IMG/VR virus record: IMGVR_UViG_3300013094_000359
Location: 1 to 20,127 of that record
Length of the DNA: 20,127 bases
DNA from: a virus
Direction: 5' to 3' (one strand)
A program made the translations under genes and the position numbers. A model generated the notes under the pieces. It did not search any database and was not told where the DNA came from. It worked only from the letters and a program-made list of their open reading frames with translations. Shown piece after piece: positions 1-6,283 of this stretch (its first letter is position 1; each line of letters begins with the position of its first letter).

Positions 1-58
1 CCGGAGCCTTTACTATTTGATCGGCTACTGCTTTGGCTAAGCGGTCGAATAGACCCAT
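1..58 (-). CDS. Probable portal protein, N-terminus only (cut by window edge)
   Basis: Only the first 19 residues are inside the window (MGLFDRLAKAVADQIVKAP). The ATG at 58 has a strong ribosome binding site, AAGGAG, 7 nt upstream. The gene begins 32 nt after the terminase large subunit stop on the same strand. An MGLFDRL-type opening and a position directly after TerL are both typical of siphovirus portal proteins, the dodecameric ring through which DNA enters the capsid. No domain can be checked because the rest of the gene lies to the left of the window. A head-associated protein other than portal is possible. Confidence 0.6.
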   Translation of the reverse strand, partial: MGLFDRLAKAVADQIVKAP

Positions 59-90
59 GTGCTTGCTCCTTGTTTAATGCCCCTTGTAAT

Positions 91-1449
91 TCAGGCTGGT
101 GTAATAATAGCGGTATTGCAACGTGGACACACTCTAGTACCGCGTAGAAGTGGTAAGCGACAGTTCTGGCAAAAGTCTGCGAGTGCCGCTAACGACTTCA
201 TCGCAACGCTTCCAGCCATCAAATCTGTAATCGCCCACACCATCGCGTCCATGCGGTCTGGTGATTCTTTGCTATCCGGTTCCCATGTAACGAGTTGATC
301 TTCCAATTCAGGAAACGCGCCAACCATGTGCAGTCGCTTCTGCTCGCTTAATGCCGATACAGGTTCAGCGCGTACTTGCTTACCGCGAGATGCTGTGACC
401 TTGCGTAATGCGACTGTGCTGTCTACCTGCTTCAACACTTCCAATACAAGATCGCCACCATTGTTGGTTTCCGCGATAACACGATCAGCCTTCCATTTGC
501 GATACAACTCCACCGCTTTACGCGCCCAAGCGTCAGGAGTGCCTTTCATCGTGGCATCTTCCAGCACCCAGTAATGTCCATCAGGCGTTGCGCCGGCTAC
601 AACTATTCCGGTCATGTCTGCATCCTCGCCACTTGTCACAGCAGGGTCAATCGCCACGACTATGCGGTAGCACGCTGGCGCTTCAGTAACTCTTGCATCT
701 TCGATCAAGCTTCTAGTCCAGAGCGCTCCTTCGGAATCTTCCAAAAGTTCGCCGAACAACTCCTGCCTACCTAAGCGAGTACCGGCATAGCGCGCTTGTA
801 ATTCTATGAGTGCTTGTGGAGCGAGGTTAGCGGCGTTATCGAAGGTTGAACCGCGAACGATCTTGACTGTGCCGTCTGTACGCTTGGATAGCGTTCTGAT
901 AATAGATACATTCTTAGGCGTGGTGGTAACTACTACGCGAGGATGCTGTCCTAAGCGCATACCGAACTGCAACTGATCCCATGTCTCCGGATAACGCCAA
1001 GCCGCCAACTCATCGCACCATGCTCCATGATGTTGTGGACCGCGTAGGCGATCAGGCTCATCTGCGGAGAAAAGCTTGATACGCGAGCCGTTTTTTAGCC
1101 GGATTAGCCCCGTACTTCTATTGTAGTAATCGAGATTTCCATACTGACGTAGGATAGGGATAACCCCTGATTCACCTTCCGCGCAGACGTCTCTGACGTC
1201 ACCAAAGGTTGGCGCGATAATTGCCCAGCGCGTTGCATCGTGTCTGCTTGCTTCCCACGCAATCCACTCAGCCGCAGTGCGCGTCTTACCAGCGCCACGC
1301 CCAGCCAAGTAAAGCCAAGTACTCCAATCAGCGTCATCAGGCAGTTGCTCCGGTCTCGCCAAGGTTGCCGCCCAAAGCGCTCGTCGTGCTGCGAGATGAT
1401 CGTACAAGCTCAATGATTCGCTGGGTATGTTCAGCAAGGGTGTTTCCAT
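91..1449 (-). CDS. terL: Terminase large subunit (packaging ATPase/nuclease)
   Basis: 452 aa. The N-terminal ATPase has Walker A LAGRGAGKT at residues 48-56 and a Walker B-like WCDEL with D146/E147. The C-terminal RNase H-like nuclease shows AIDPAVTSG near residue 268 and a final acidic residue in RMDAMVWA (D401). This order is that of the motor that pumps DNA into proheads and cuts concatemers. The start lies inside terS: GAGGTGAT sits about 10 nt before ATG 1449, and the family motif RPEQLP...W..WL begins before the terS stop, so a shorter start would lose conserved sequence. Oddity: the last 26 residues form a CxxC...CxxC zinc ribbon (C427, C430, C441, C444) beyond the usual nuclease end. 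Assignment is firm. Confidence 0.96.
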   Translation of the reverse strand: METPLLNIPSESLSLYDHLAARRALWAATLARPEQLPDDADWSTWLYLAGRGAGKTRTAAEWIAWEASRHDATRWAIIAPTFGDVRDVCAEGESGVIPILRQYGNLDYYNRSTGLIRLKNGSRIKLFSADEPDRLRGPQHHGAWCDELAAWRYPETWDQLQFGMRLGQHPRVVVTTTPKNVSIIRTLSKRTDGTVKIVRGSTFDNAANLAPQALIELQARYAGTRLGRQELFGELLEDSEGALWTRSLIEDARVTEAPACYRIVVAIDPAVTSGEDADMTGIVVAGATPDGHYWVLEDATMKGTPDAWARKAVELYRKWKADRVIAETNNGGDLVLEVLKQVDSTVALRKVTASRGKQVRAEPVSALSEQKRLHMVGAFPELEDQLVTWEPDSKESPDRMDAMVWAITDLMAGSVAMKSLAALADFCQNCRLPLLRGTRVCPRCNTAIITPA

Positions 1450-1804
1450 CGTAAGTAATCACCTCTGTCTGTAATTTCTCCGGTGCGTTCAGTCCTAGTA
1501 TTTTTGCCTTGCGGTCGTGGATCGCTAACGCCCTGTCCATCTCCCTCAGCGAGAGTTTGGCTTTTGGCTTGCCTTCCTCGTTGAAGAACAACTGGTGCAA
1601 CAGCGAGTCTAAAAAAGATAATTCGATTTCCCTATGTTCGTCTATCTTCGGGTGAACTCTGCGAGCCTGTAAGCGCTGGTATGCCTTGTAAGCACCACTA
1701 GCGCCGGCGTAACCGAGTGCCTGTCCTATGGCTTCCCATGTAGCGCCGGTATTGCGTAGGGCGATTATTTTAAGGTCACGCTCTACCATTTCTGGCTCAG
1801 GCAT
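1337..1804 (-). CDS. terS: Terminase small subunit
   Basis: 155 aa from the ATG at 1804. That start is preferred because AGGA lies 9 nt upstream; in-frame ATGs at 1810, 1822 and 1882 have poor or badly spaced Shine-Dalgarno sequences, and the last would overlap the HAD gene. Residues near 5-45 form a helix-turn-helix (LKIIALRNTGATWEAIGQAL...), as in TerS DNA-recognition domains. The middle is charged and helical (REMDRALAIHDRKAKILGL), suitable for oligomerisation. TerS recognises the packaging site and loads TerL. Its identity rests on the HTH plus the position before terL; sequence similarity was not tested. Its last 37 codons overlap terL by 113 bp, far more than elsewhere in this genome. 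Confidence 0.8.
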   Translation of the reverse strand: MPEPEMVERDLKIIALRNTGATWEAIGQALGYAGASGAYKAYQRLQARRVHPKIDEHREIELSFLDSLLHQLFFNEEGKPKAKLSLREMDRALAIHDRKAKILGLNAPEKLQTEVITYDGNTLAEHTQRIIELVRSSRSTTSALGGNLGETGATA

Positions 1805-1836
1805 AGCCATTTTTCCTGTCATGTGTGTAGCGTATC

Positions 1837-2283
1837 TCAGGAAATAGGAAATGCAACTGGCGCGCTCATGCCTTCTTCCCAAAAGTAGAGTTCAGCAGGG
1901 CAAGCGTTCTCGTGCAGACCTTTGAGTATCTTCTTGTTGTCCTCGGTAAATCTTGTAATCTGATAATTCTCAATAGCCGCGTTCTTGAACTTCACTACGT
2001 TCTCGATAGACCTGCTCATGGGCAGTAGGGCAACCCCAAGCACTAAATCGCCATATCTCTCTTTGAGCCAATGAGTAGTTATCCCTCTTACGAGAGGTTC
2101 GTCTTTACGAGCGCTTATGGCGTAAAAAGGTTCTGTCGGAATGAGTAGGGCTTTGGCGTTGTCGTATTGGTGAAGTAGGTTCTCTTTGTGGGCTTTACGC
2201 TCTGCGCCGTTCATCCTTCCCCACTTCTTGTCGCTAGGGGTCGGCTTAGAAGCTAATACTCCGTCAATGTCGTAACCGATCAT
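1837..2283 (-). CDS. HAD-superfamily phosphatase-like protein
   Basis: 148 aa. Three HAD signatures can be read: motif I GYDIDGVLA (nucleophile D5, general acid D7), motif II AISAR, and a late motif III/IV region VVKFKNAA...RFTEDNKKIL with a lysine and paired acidic/Asn residues. HAD enzymes use an aspartyl-phosphate intermediate to dephosphorylate small molecules, nucleotides or polynucleotide ends. ATG 2283 overlaps the glycosyltransferase stop by 4 nt (ATGA), so the two are translationally coupled. The setting suggests a supporting step in sugar-nucleotide or nucleotide metabolism for DNA modification, but the substrate is unknown. A DNA 3'-phosphatase role is an alternative. Confidence 0.75.
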   Translation of the reverse strand: MIGYDIDGVLASKPTPSDKKWGRMNGAERKAHKENLLHQYDNAKALLIPTEPFYAISARKDEPLVRGITTHWLKERYGDLVLGVALLPMSRSIENVVKFKNAAIENYQITRFTEDNKKILKGLHENACPAELYFWEEGMSAPVAFPIS

Positions 2284-3206
2284 AAGCCTAGAGCGATGTA
2301 AGCAGTCTCTATATCTCCTGTTGCCGCGATTACCTGCTGTGCGTGTAGTTCTTCTCGCTGGTTCTTGTCCATTCTGAGGAGTTGAGCCAGTTCGTTAGGG
2401 TAATCTGCCGGAAATGCCCAAGCAAGACCCCTATTGCCACGTGGAGCGGCTACGGGTATTCCTGCGAGTAGAGCGTGGTAAGCGCGACCTGTACGCCAAC
2501 CTGTATCGGCGTGTTTGCCGTCATAAATTGCTAGACAGGCTCTCCATTGGCGGTAGAACTCTGAGCGATTTTTCTGCTCCGGCGCTGGAACGACAATTTC
2601 GTTGCCCCATTCTTCTTGCTTACCGGCGATAGTCACAATTCCGCTAGAAAGGAATGGCGCTAGGACTTTGCTTCTGCCGTTAGGTCTGCCGTAATAGATA
2701 GCCGTTGTGTTGATGCCGTCTGCGAACTCGCGTTGTCGCAATACAGCATGGAACGGGATGTCTATGACCTTTGCCGCCGTTGGTACGTTCAGGCGCTTAC
2801 GTACTGCATCAGTATTGACTGCGTTAGCCGCGATAGTCCAGCGAGACCAATCTTCATCTGGCAGTTCTTTCCATAAGAACGGCAGATCCGGGTCATCGTT
2901 CAGGAATACGATCTTGCCCTTGTGTTGCTTGATGATGGCAAATGTCTCTTCCCATGCCTTTTTGTTGAACATGAGGTTATTGCCGCCGAACTCCAGCATG
3001 AGCAGGTCGCAATGGTAGTTAGAAGCTTTTGCGTAACCTGCCTCTTGGCTATTAGGCGTTGGGTCGGTCAAGTACGAGAAAGTATGTCCTCGTTCTTCCA
3101 AGCTTGCGATAAGACCTCTGCGCTTTTCTAGCCACGTACCTCTCGCTCCGGCTTCATTGTCGGTTAGAGGTAGTTTGCCCGATACACGCCGGTAGCCAAC
3201 CTTCAA
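2280..3206 (-). CDS. Predicted glycosyltransferase (GT-B-like), likely DNA-modifying
   Basis: 308 aa with a TTG start at 3206 that overlaps the upstream stop by 4 nt (TTGA); an AGG motif lies 7 nt upstream. The protein divides into an N-terminal half, with the acidic FLNDDPDLPF at 101-110, and a C-terminal half with YYGRPNGRSKVL (171-182), a glycine-rich turn, and R-x-YHALLAG-x-P at 241-251. That last pattern resembles the nucleotide-sugar binding end of GT-B glycosyltransferases (R..E....G.P). Neither a signal peptide nor a membrane segment is seen, so it should act in the cytoplasm. Placed between a TET/JBP-like oxygenase and a HAD phosphatase, it could transfer a sugar onto hydroxymethylated bases. 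Family identity is inferred from motifs; a different nucleotide-sugar enzyme is possible. Confidence 0.6.
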   Translation of the reverse strand: MKVGYRRVSGKLPLTDNEAGARGTWLEKRRGLIASLEERGHTFSYLTDPTPNSQEAGYAKASNYHCDLLMLEFGGNNLMFNKKAWEETFAIIKQHKGKIVFLNDDPDLPFLWKELPDEDWSRWTIAANAVNTDAVRKRLNVPTAAKVIDIPFHAVLRQREFADGINTTAIYYGRPNGRSKVLAPFLSSGIVTIAGKQEEWGNEIVVPAPEQKNRSEFYRQWRACLAIYDGKHADTGWRTGRAYHALLAGIPVAAPRGNRGLAWAFPADYPNELAQLLRMDKNQREELHAQQVIAATGDIETAYIALGL

Positions 3207-4072
3207 CCTTTAACCTGCGACTCTGCTTCGCCTTTGAGTACCTTGACCATCTGTTCTTCACGTTTGGTTCGGTTCTCGCCACCGCGAGCAGTTTCTACTG
3301 CATAGGTGAAGCAATCTTTCATGCCACGTAGCGCGTAATACACGATTGAGTAGCGGTAAGCATCTTTTTTCACCGGCGTCATAGGTGTTACTCCATGCAC
3401 GTACTTGTATCCAGCAAAAAACAGCACCCATCCATCACGGCAAGAGCAAGTGATGTTATAGGCAGGGAAATTGAGGTAGCCGCCTTTCATGTCGCGGCGA
3501 ATAACTGGCATCGCCGACCATGTGGCAAAGTTGAATCCGTCTCTGTGGTAAGGCAGGGTTGAAGATTTATTTACAACGCCGGATGTCCATAGAGCATCAT
3601 CGGTCATGCGCCATTCGTTTTCTAGTCCGGCTTCTTTGAGTGCTTCTACATCGTGTTCGTAGACATCAGGAGCAAACTCCTTGAACATTTTGGCAAACTT
3701 CTCTGCAAACGCAATAAGAACTGCGTGTTCGTTGGGTTGCTCTCCGGCGAGAGTTGTTGGGCGGCAGGACTCTCTACGCTGAAAGACCTTGCGCGGTGCC
3801 ATTCCGAAAGTACGTGAGAGGTTTTCAATACCGAGGCTCTGGCGCTTTGTGCTTCCGTACTTGATGTTCAATACAGACCTGCGTAGGAGATTGACTTCTT
3901 CTTCCATCGGGAAGTAAGCGAGGATAATCTCGTCTGTGTCTTCGTCTACATAAATACCGGCTTCGTTACAGTTGGCTTCGAGGTTCTCCACCATTGTGCC
4001 TACGAGTTCGCTGGATTCTTCTTCCGACATTACTCGCTTGATTTTAATAATTGGAAGATCGGCTAGGTTCAT
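3203..4072 (-). CDS. TET/JBP-family 2-oxoglutarate/Fe(II) dioxygenase
   Basis: 289 aa. The double-stranded beta-helix core shows the iron ligands H176-x-D178 (PYHRDGFNF) and distal H226 (VHGVTPM), with R240 (DAYRYSIVYY) placed to bind 2-oxoglutarate. A GGYLNFPAY segment sits between HxD and the distal His, as in the TET/JBP group. The N-terminal SRTFGMAPRKVF...C103 element and the C-terminal YYALRGMKDC...E..R also match my recollection of phage TET/JBP proteins. Known members oxidise the 5-methyl group of 5-methylcytosine (phage and animal TET) or thymine (JBP). ATG 4072 overlaps the ParB-like stop (ATGA), and the glycosyltransferase follows with another 4-nt overlap. The base substrate cannot be read from sequence. 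The fold call is strong; the family call is good. Confidence 0.85.
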   Translation of the reverse strand: MNLADLPIIKIKRVMSEEESSELVGTMVENLEANCNEAGIYVDEDTDEIILAYFPMEEEVNLLRRSVLNIKYGSTKRQSLGIENLSRTFGMAPRKVFQRRESCRPTTLAGEQPNEHAVLIAFAEKFAKMFKEFAPDVYEHDVEALKEAGLENEWRMTDDALWTSGVVNKSSTLPYHRDGFNFATWSAMPVIRRDMKGGYLNFPAYNITCSCRDGWVLFFAGYKYVHGVTPMTPVKKDAYRYSIVYYALRGMKDCFTYAVETARGGENRTKREEQMVKVLKGEAESQVKG

Positions 4073-4731
4073 TCTCTTGGAGCCTTCTCGTTGTAAATAT
4101 CTTCAACCAGTTTGACGATCGCGTCAGCGTTTGTTGTGAGTCCGTGACGTTGGCGGTAATCGCTTAACTTCTCGATAAGCCATACGTAAAGAGTGTTCTC
4201 GTAATCTGCCATCAACATACGAGTTTGCTTCGCGTTGTAGCGTTCGGCGTATTCGCCTAATGAGGTACCGACATTGACGTTGCTTAATCCTGTTTCACCA
4301 ATTTTAGGTGCGAGGTGAATATCTGCTCCGAGGTTAGGTGTCGCTTGCTCATCAAGTAGTGCGAGCAAACTGTCTACATCATCTTGCGCGTAGCCGGTAG
4401 CAGTAAGATCAGGCAAATCTCCCAATAGTTCTAGAAGCTTCTCGGTGTCGTATTCACCAGAGTCAGATGTCTTGTTATCGATCGCTACAATCTTCGCGGC
4501 TGTCGCTTCATCTACATTGACGTATGTGACGGCGATAGTTTCCCAACCGAGTTTTTGTGCGGCGGCATACGTATGGTTGCCGGCTAGGATTTCATTGTTA
4601 CGTAGGTTCACAGTAATCGGTTTGTATTGCCCGTAAGCTTCCAACGATTCAGCGATTAAATCTACGTTGCCTTTGCGTGGGTTCTTTGCATAAGGCTTAA
4701 TTGCCGTAAGAGCGATTTCTTCGATTTCCAT
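4069..4731 (-). CDS. ParB/Srx-fold protein (ParB-like nuclease domain)
   Basis: 220 aa. Residues 5-80 form a ParB N-terminal-like domain: I..YAKNPRKGN (17-22), an IAESLEAYGQYKPITV helix-strand, and AGNHTYAAA (50-58) where chromosomal ParB has a G-x-R-R box. The following VDEATAAKIVAIDNKTSD is also typical of phage ParB-like proteins. The C-terminal 110 residues are not recognised and may bind partners. Unlike ParB partition proteins, such stand-alone phage domains occur with DNA methylases and modification enzymes, and some are nucleases or CTPases. Here it is the first gene of the oxygenase/glycosyltransferase set, so a role in targeting or regulating modification is a reasonable inference. 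No ParA is seen in the window, so plasmid-style partition is unsupported. Confidence 0.8.
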   Translation of the reverse strand: MEIEEIALTAIKPYAKNPRKGNVDLIAESLEAYGQYKPITVNLRNNEILAGNHTYAAAQKLGWETIAVTYVNVDEATAAKIVAIDNKTSDSGEYDTEKLLELLGDLPDLTATGYAQDDVDSLLALLDEQATPNLGADIHLAPKIGETGLSNVNVGTSLGEYAERYNAKQTRMLMADYENTLYVWLIEKLSDYRQRHGLTTNADAIVKLVEDIYNEKAPRE

Positions 4732-4740
4732 GAGATTACT

Positions 4741-4905
4741 TTACTGTTCCTTTTCGCTTAGTTCCAATCGAGCATCTAACAGCGAGTCTAGTTCTCCAAG
4801 CAAGATATTTCGGCGGCGTGGGATTAGGCGTGGGTCAGCCAGCAAGGACTGTATCCATACCATAGCCTCATCGATTTCCTCGACGGTCGCTTCTTCTGTT
4901 TGCAC
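4741..4905 (-). CDS. Small acidic protein of unknown function
   Basis: 54 codons from GTG at 4905, beginning MQTEEATVEEIDEAMVWIQS and ending LDARLELSEKEQ. The reading frame fills the gap between the HTH gene and the parB-like gene with 9 nt on either side, which fits the packing of this genome. No good ribosome binding site precedes the GTG; an in-frame ATG at 4863 would give 40 aa. The product is helical, acidic at both ends, with a basic IPRRR patch in the middle. Function is not recognised. Confidence 0.5.
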   Translation of the reverse strand: MQTEEATVEEIDEAMVWIQSLLADPRLIPRRRNILLGELDSLLDARLELSEKEQ

Positions 4906-4914
4906 AGGAGTAGG

Positions 4915-5115
4915 TTACCCACGCTTTTTGTTTTCTCGCAGTTCTTTGAAGGCGCGAACCTCATTGGCAGAGTAATAGACTGAGCGCCAAACTCTTTTTT
5001 TCCACTCCAACTGACCTCGGTGCTGGATTTGCCGTAGGTTGTTTATTGTAATGTTAAGAAACTGGGCAACCTCATCAGTTGCCCATAATTCCTCGCCATT
5101 GTCGGCTGTTACCAA
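4915..5115 (-). CDS. Small helix-turn-helix DNA-binding protein (excisionase/MerR-like)
   Basis: 66 aa with a TTG start at 5115, supported by GAGGT 6 nt upstream. The sequence ELWATDEVAQFLNITINNLRQ followed by a short turn and a strand ending in YYSANEVRAF is the layout of the MerR-type HTH_17 domain found in excisionases and small phage regulators. The tail is basic (ENKKRG). It overlaps the SSB stop by 7 nt. No integrase is visible in this window, so an excisionase role is not supported by context; a transcriptional regulator of the modification/packaging genes downstream is equally likely. Confidence 0.75.
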   Translation of the reverse strand: MVTADNGEELWATDEVAQFLNITINNLRQIQHRGQLEWKKRVWRSVYYSANEVRAFKELRENKKRG

Positions 5116-5456
5116 GGCGCTACCTCGTCAGTCTTTGCCTTCTTGCTGATTTTGACCTCAGAAATGCTTTGACCCAAGATAGATAAATAAATCTTCTCTA
5201 CGCCGTCTTTGACATGCCGCTTGTAGCCGAATACGCCCTCGACCTCGACCAGATCGCCTTTGCGGTAAAAGTCCATAACCGCGTCTGCGTTCTTGTTCCA
5301 GAAGCTTACATCGAACCAAATTGTCTCACCCTCGCCTTTGGATTTTGACCAAGGTGTAAACGCTAATGAAAACTCAGCAACTGCTTCATCTCCGACTGCT
5401 TTGAGTTCAGGGTCTTTGCCTATACGCCCCTGTATTGTGAGTCTATTCTTCGCCAT
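5109..5456 (-). CDS. ssb: Single-stranded DNA-binding protein
   Basis: 115 aa OB-fold protein. RLTIQGRIGKDPELK at the start, FSLAF, and the IWFDVSFWNKNADAVMDFYRKGDLVEVEG core are diagnostic of bacterial/phage SSB. SSB coats single-stranded DNA in replication and recombination. The disordered Gly/Pro/Gln tail is missing, so the protein is short compared with bacterial SSB (about 160-180 aa), and the end is DEVAPW rather than the usual DDDIPF. The acidic-plus-aromatic tip that recruits partner proteins is therefore altered. GGGGG lies 5 nt before the ATG. The gene overlaps the HNH gene by 14 nt. Confidence 0.93.
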   Translation of the reverse strand: MAKNRLTIQGRIGKDPELKAVGDEAVAEFSLAFTPWSKSKGEGETIWFDVSFWNKNADAVMDFYRKGDLVEVEGVFGYKRHVKDGVEKIYLSILGQSISEVKISKKAKTDEVAPW

Positions 5457-5790
5457 CTTTGCCCCCTAAGTGATGGATAGTTCCATCTTCGTTGAGTAAT
5501 ACGATTGAGCCGTCAGGCTGAACAAATGGCGTTTCTGCCGGTTCTTGCCAAGACCCAACCATCCATCCTTTGCGCTCTGCTTCCGCAGGGTTCAGGTGAA
5601 TACTGTTTGTGTTTAAGTTGTGGCACCCGTGATGTATCCAAATCAGGTTAGTCACGCTATCTTCACCGCCGCGTGATTTAAGCTTGCGATGGTGAAGTGC
5701 CATGCTCTCATGCGCGTTACCGCCACAAGTCTCGCAGTAGCCGTTGGCACGACTTACTACCTTCTGAACAATCTTTGCGTCAATAGCCAT
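5443..5790 (-). CDS. HNH endonuclease (first of two)
   Basis: 115 aa from ATG 5790, chosen because AAAGG lies 9 nt upstream and TGATG couples it to the gene before; a longer frame to 5832 would overlap that gene. The motif CETCGG...ALHHRKLKSRGG...NLIWIHHGCHN holds the two zinc-binding CxxC/CxxH pairs and the catalytic HH..N..H arrangement of the beta-beta-alpha-metal nuclease fold. The C-terminal 40 residues are unrecognised. Phage HNH enzymes act in packaging or as mobile homing nucleases; there is no intron here. It sits between a secreted lysozyme-like gene and ssb. Confidence 0.87.
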   Translation of the reverse strand: MAIDAKIVQKVVSRANGYCETCGGNAHESMALHHRKLKSRGGEDSVTNLIWIHHGCHNLNTNSIHLNPAEAERKGWMVGSWQEPAETPFVQPDGSIVLLNEDGTIHHLGGKDGEE

Positions 5791-6185
5791 CAGTACCAAC
5801 CTTTCCGCTTTTCGTGCTTTAGTGCCGTACAAGGGTTGCCGTAACGAGCAGAGATATAGTCTAGTCCGGCTGTAATCTGAGTCAAGGCAGATTTAGGTCG
5901 AACTGGGTAGTGATAGTCCACCCAAGTTTGATCAAGAAATTGCGGAATACCGAACGCCGTAGAGTGCGGATTAGAAGCTTTTGGATTCCAATGGCTTTCT
6001 AGTGTCCATAATTCATTGAGACAGGAATCTTGCCGGATACTGTGCCACTCGCCTAGAACTACATACTTTGCATACGTTTTGGGTTGCATTACGAAGTCTT
6101 TAGGCGCAAATGCGGCTTGCGCTCCGACCGACTGGCAAGACCCAACCAAAATGGCTGTTACAAGGATCTTGCGCCAAATCTTTAT
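5790..6185 (-). CDS. Secreted lytic transglycosylase/lysozyme-like protein
   Basis: 131 aa if started at the ATA codon at 6185. The domain ELWTLESHWNPKASNPHSTA then FGIPQFLDQTWVDY, QITAGLDYISARYGNPCTAL and a final KGWY is the small transglycosylase-like fold seen in Rpf/aggregation-promoting-type proteins; the E of TLESHW is the likely catalytic glutamate. In front lies a clear signal peptide, KIWRKILVTAILVGS ending AQA before AFAPKD. No ATG, GTG or TTG begins that signal; the only standard start in frame, TTG at 6149, would remove most of it. AAGGT lies 6 nt before the ATA, which overlaps the preceding stop (ATAA). It probably remodels or degrades peptidoglycan. The product call is good, the start is uncertain. 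Confidence 0.75.
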   Translation of the reverse strand: MKIWRKILVTAILVGSCQSVGAQAAFAPKDFVMQPKTYAKYVVLGEWHSIRQDSCLNELWTLESHWNPKASNPHSTAFGIPQFLDQTWVDYHYPVRPKSALTQITAGLDYISARYGNPCTALKHEKRKGWY

Positions 6186-6283
6186 TCTTTGACCTTACTC
6201 CTTAAAGAGCAGTAGGAGCAGACTGTTGCCACCCATAGTTGAACGCCGCAAGAACGGCACCGAGTTACGAATGAATCATCCAT
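6182..6283 (-). CDS. 33-aa zinc-ribbon microprotein
   Basis: Begins MDDSFVTRCRSCGVQ and has a second pair CSYC, giving CxxC-x11-CxxC, a compact zinc ribbon with almost nothing else. The ATG at 6283 has an excellent ribosome binding site, AAAGGAG, 8 nt upstream, so initiation here is far more likely than at the in-frame ATG 6439. The stop overlaps the start of the lysozyme-like gene. Function unknown; such tiny ribbons may bind nucleic acid or host proteins. Confidence 0.7.
   Translation of the reverse strand: MDDSFVTRCRSCGVQLWVATVCSYCSLRSKVKE

Noticed and set aside
326-774. Plus-strand open frames opposite terL
   Set aside because: They mirror the conserved terminase reading frame, have no ribosome binding sites and no recognisable protein features.
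4069-4731. Plasmid-type partition (ParB) suggesting a phage-plasmid
   Set aside because: No ParA and no parS-like centromere repeats were seen; phage ParB-fold proteins often serve other roles.
4915-5115. Excisionase implying a temperate phage
   Set aside because: The HTH fold fits, but no integrase or attachment site is visible in the window, so lifestyle cannot be claimed.
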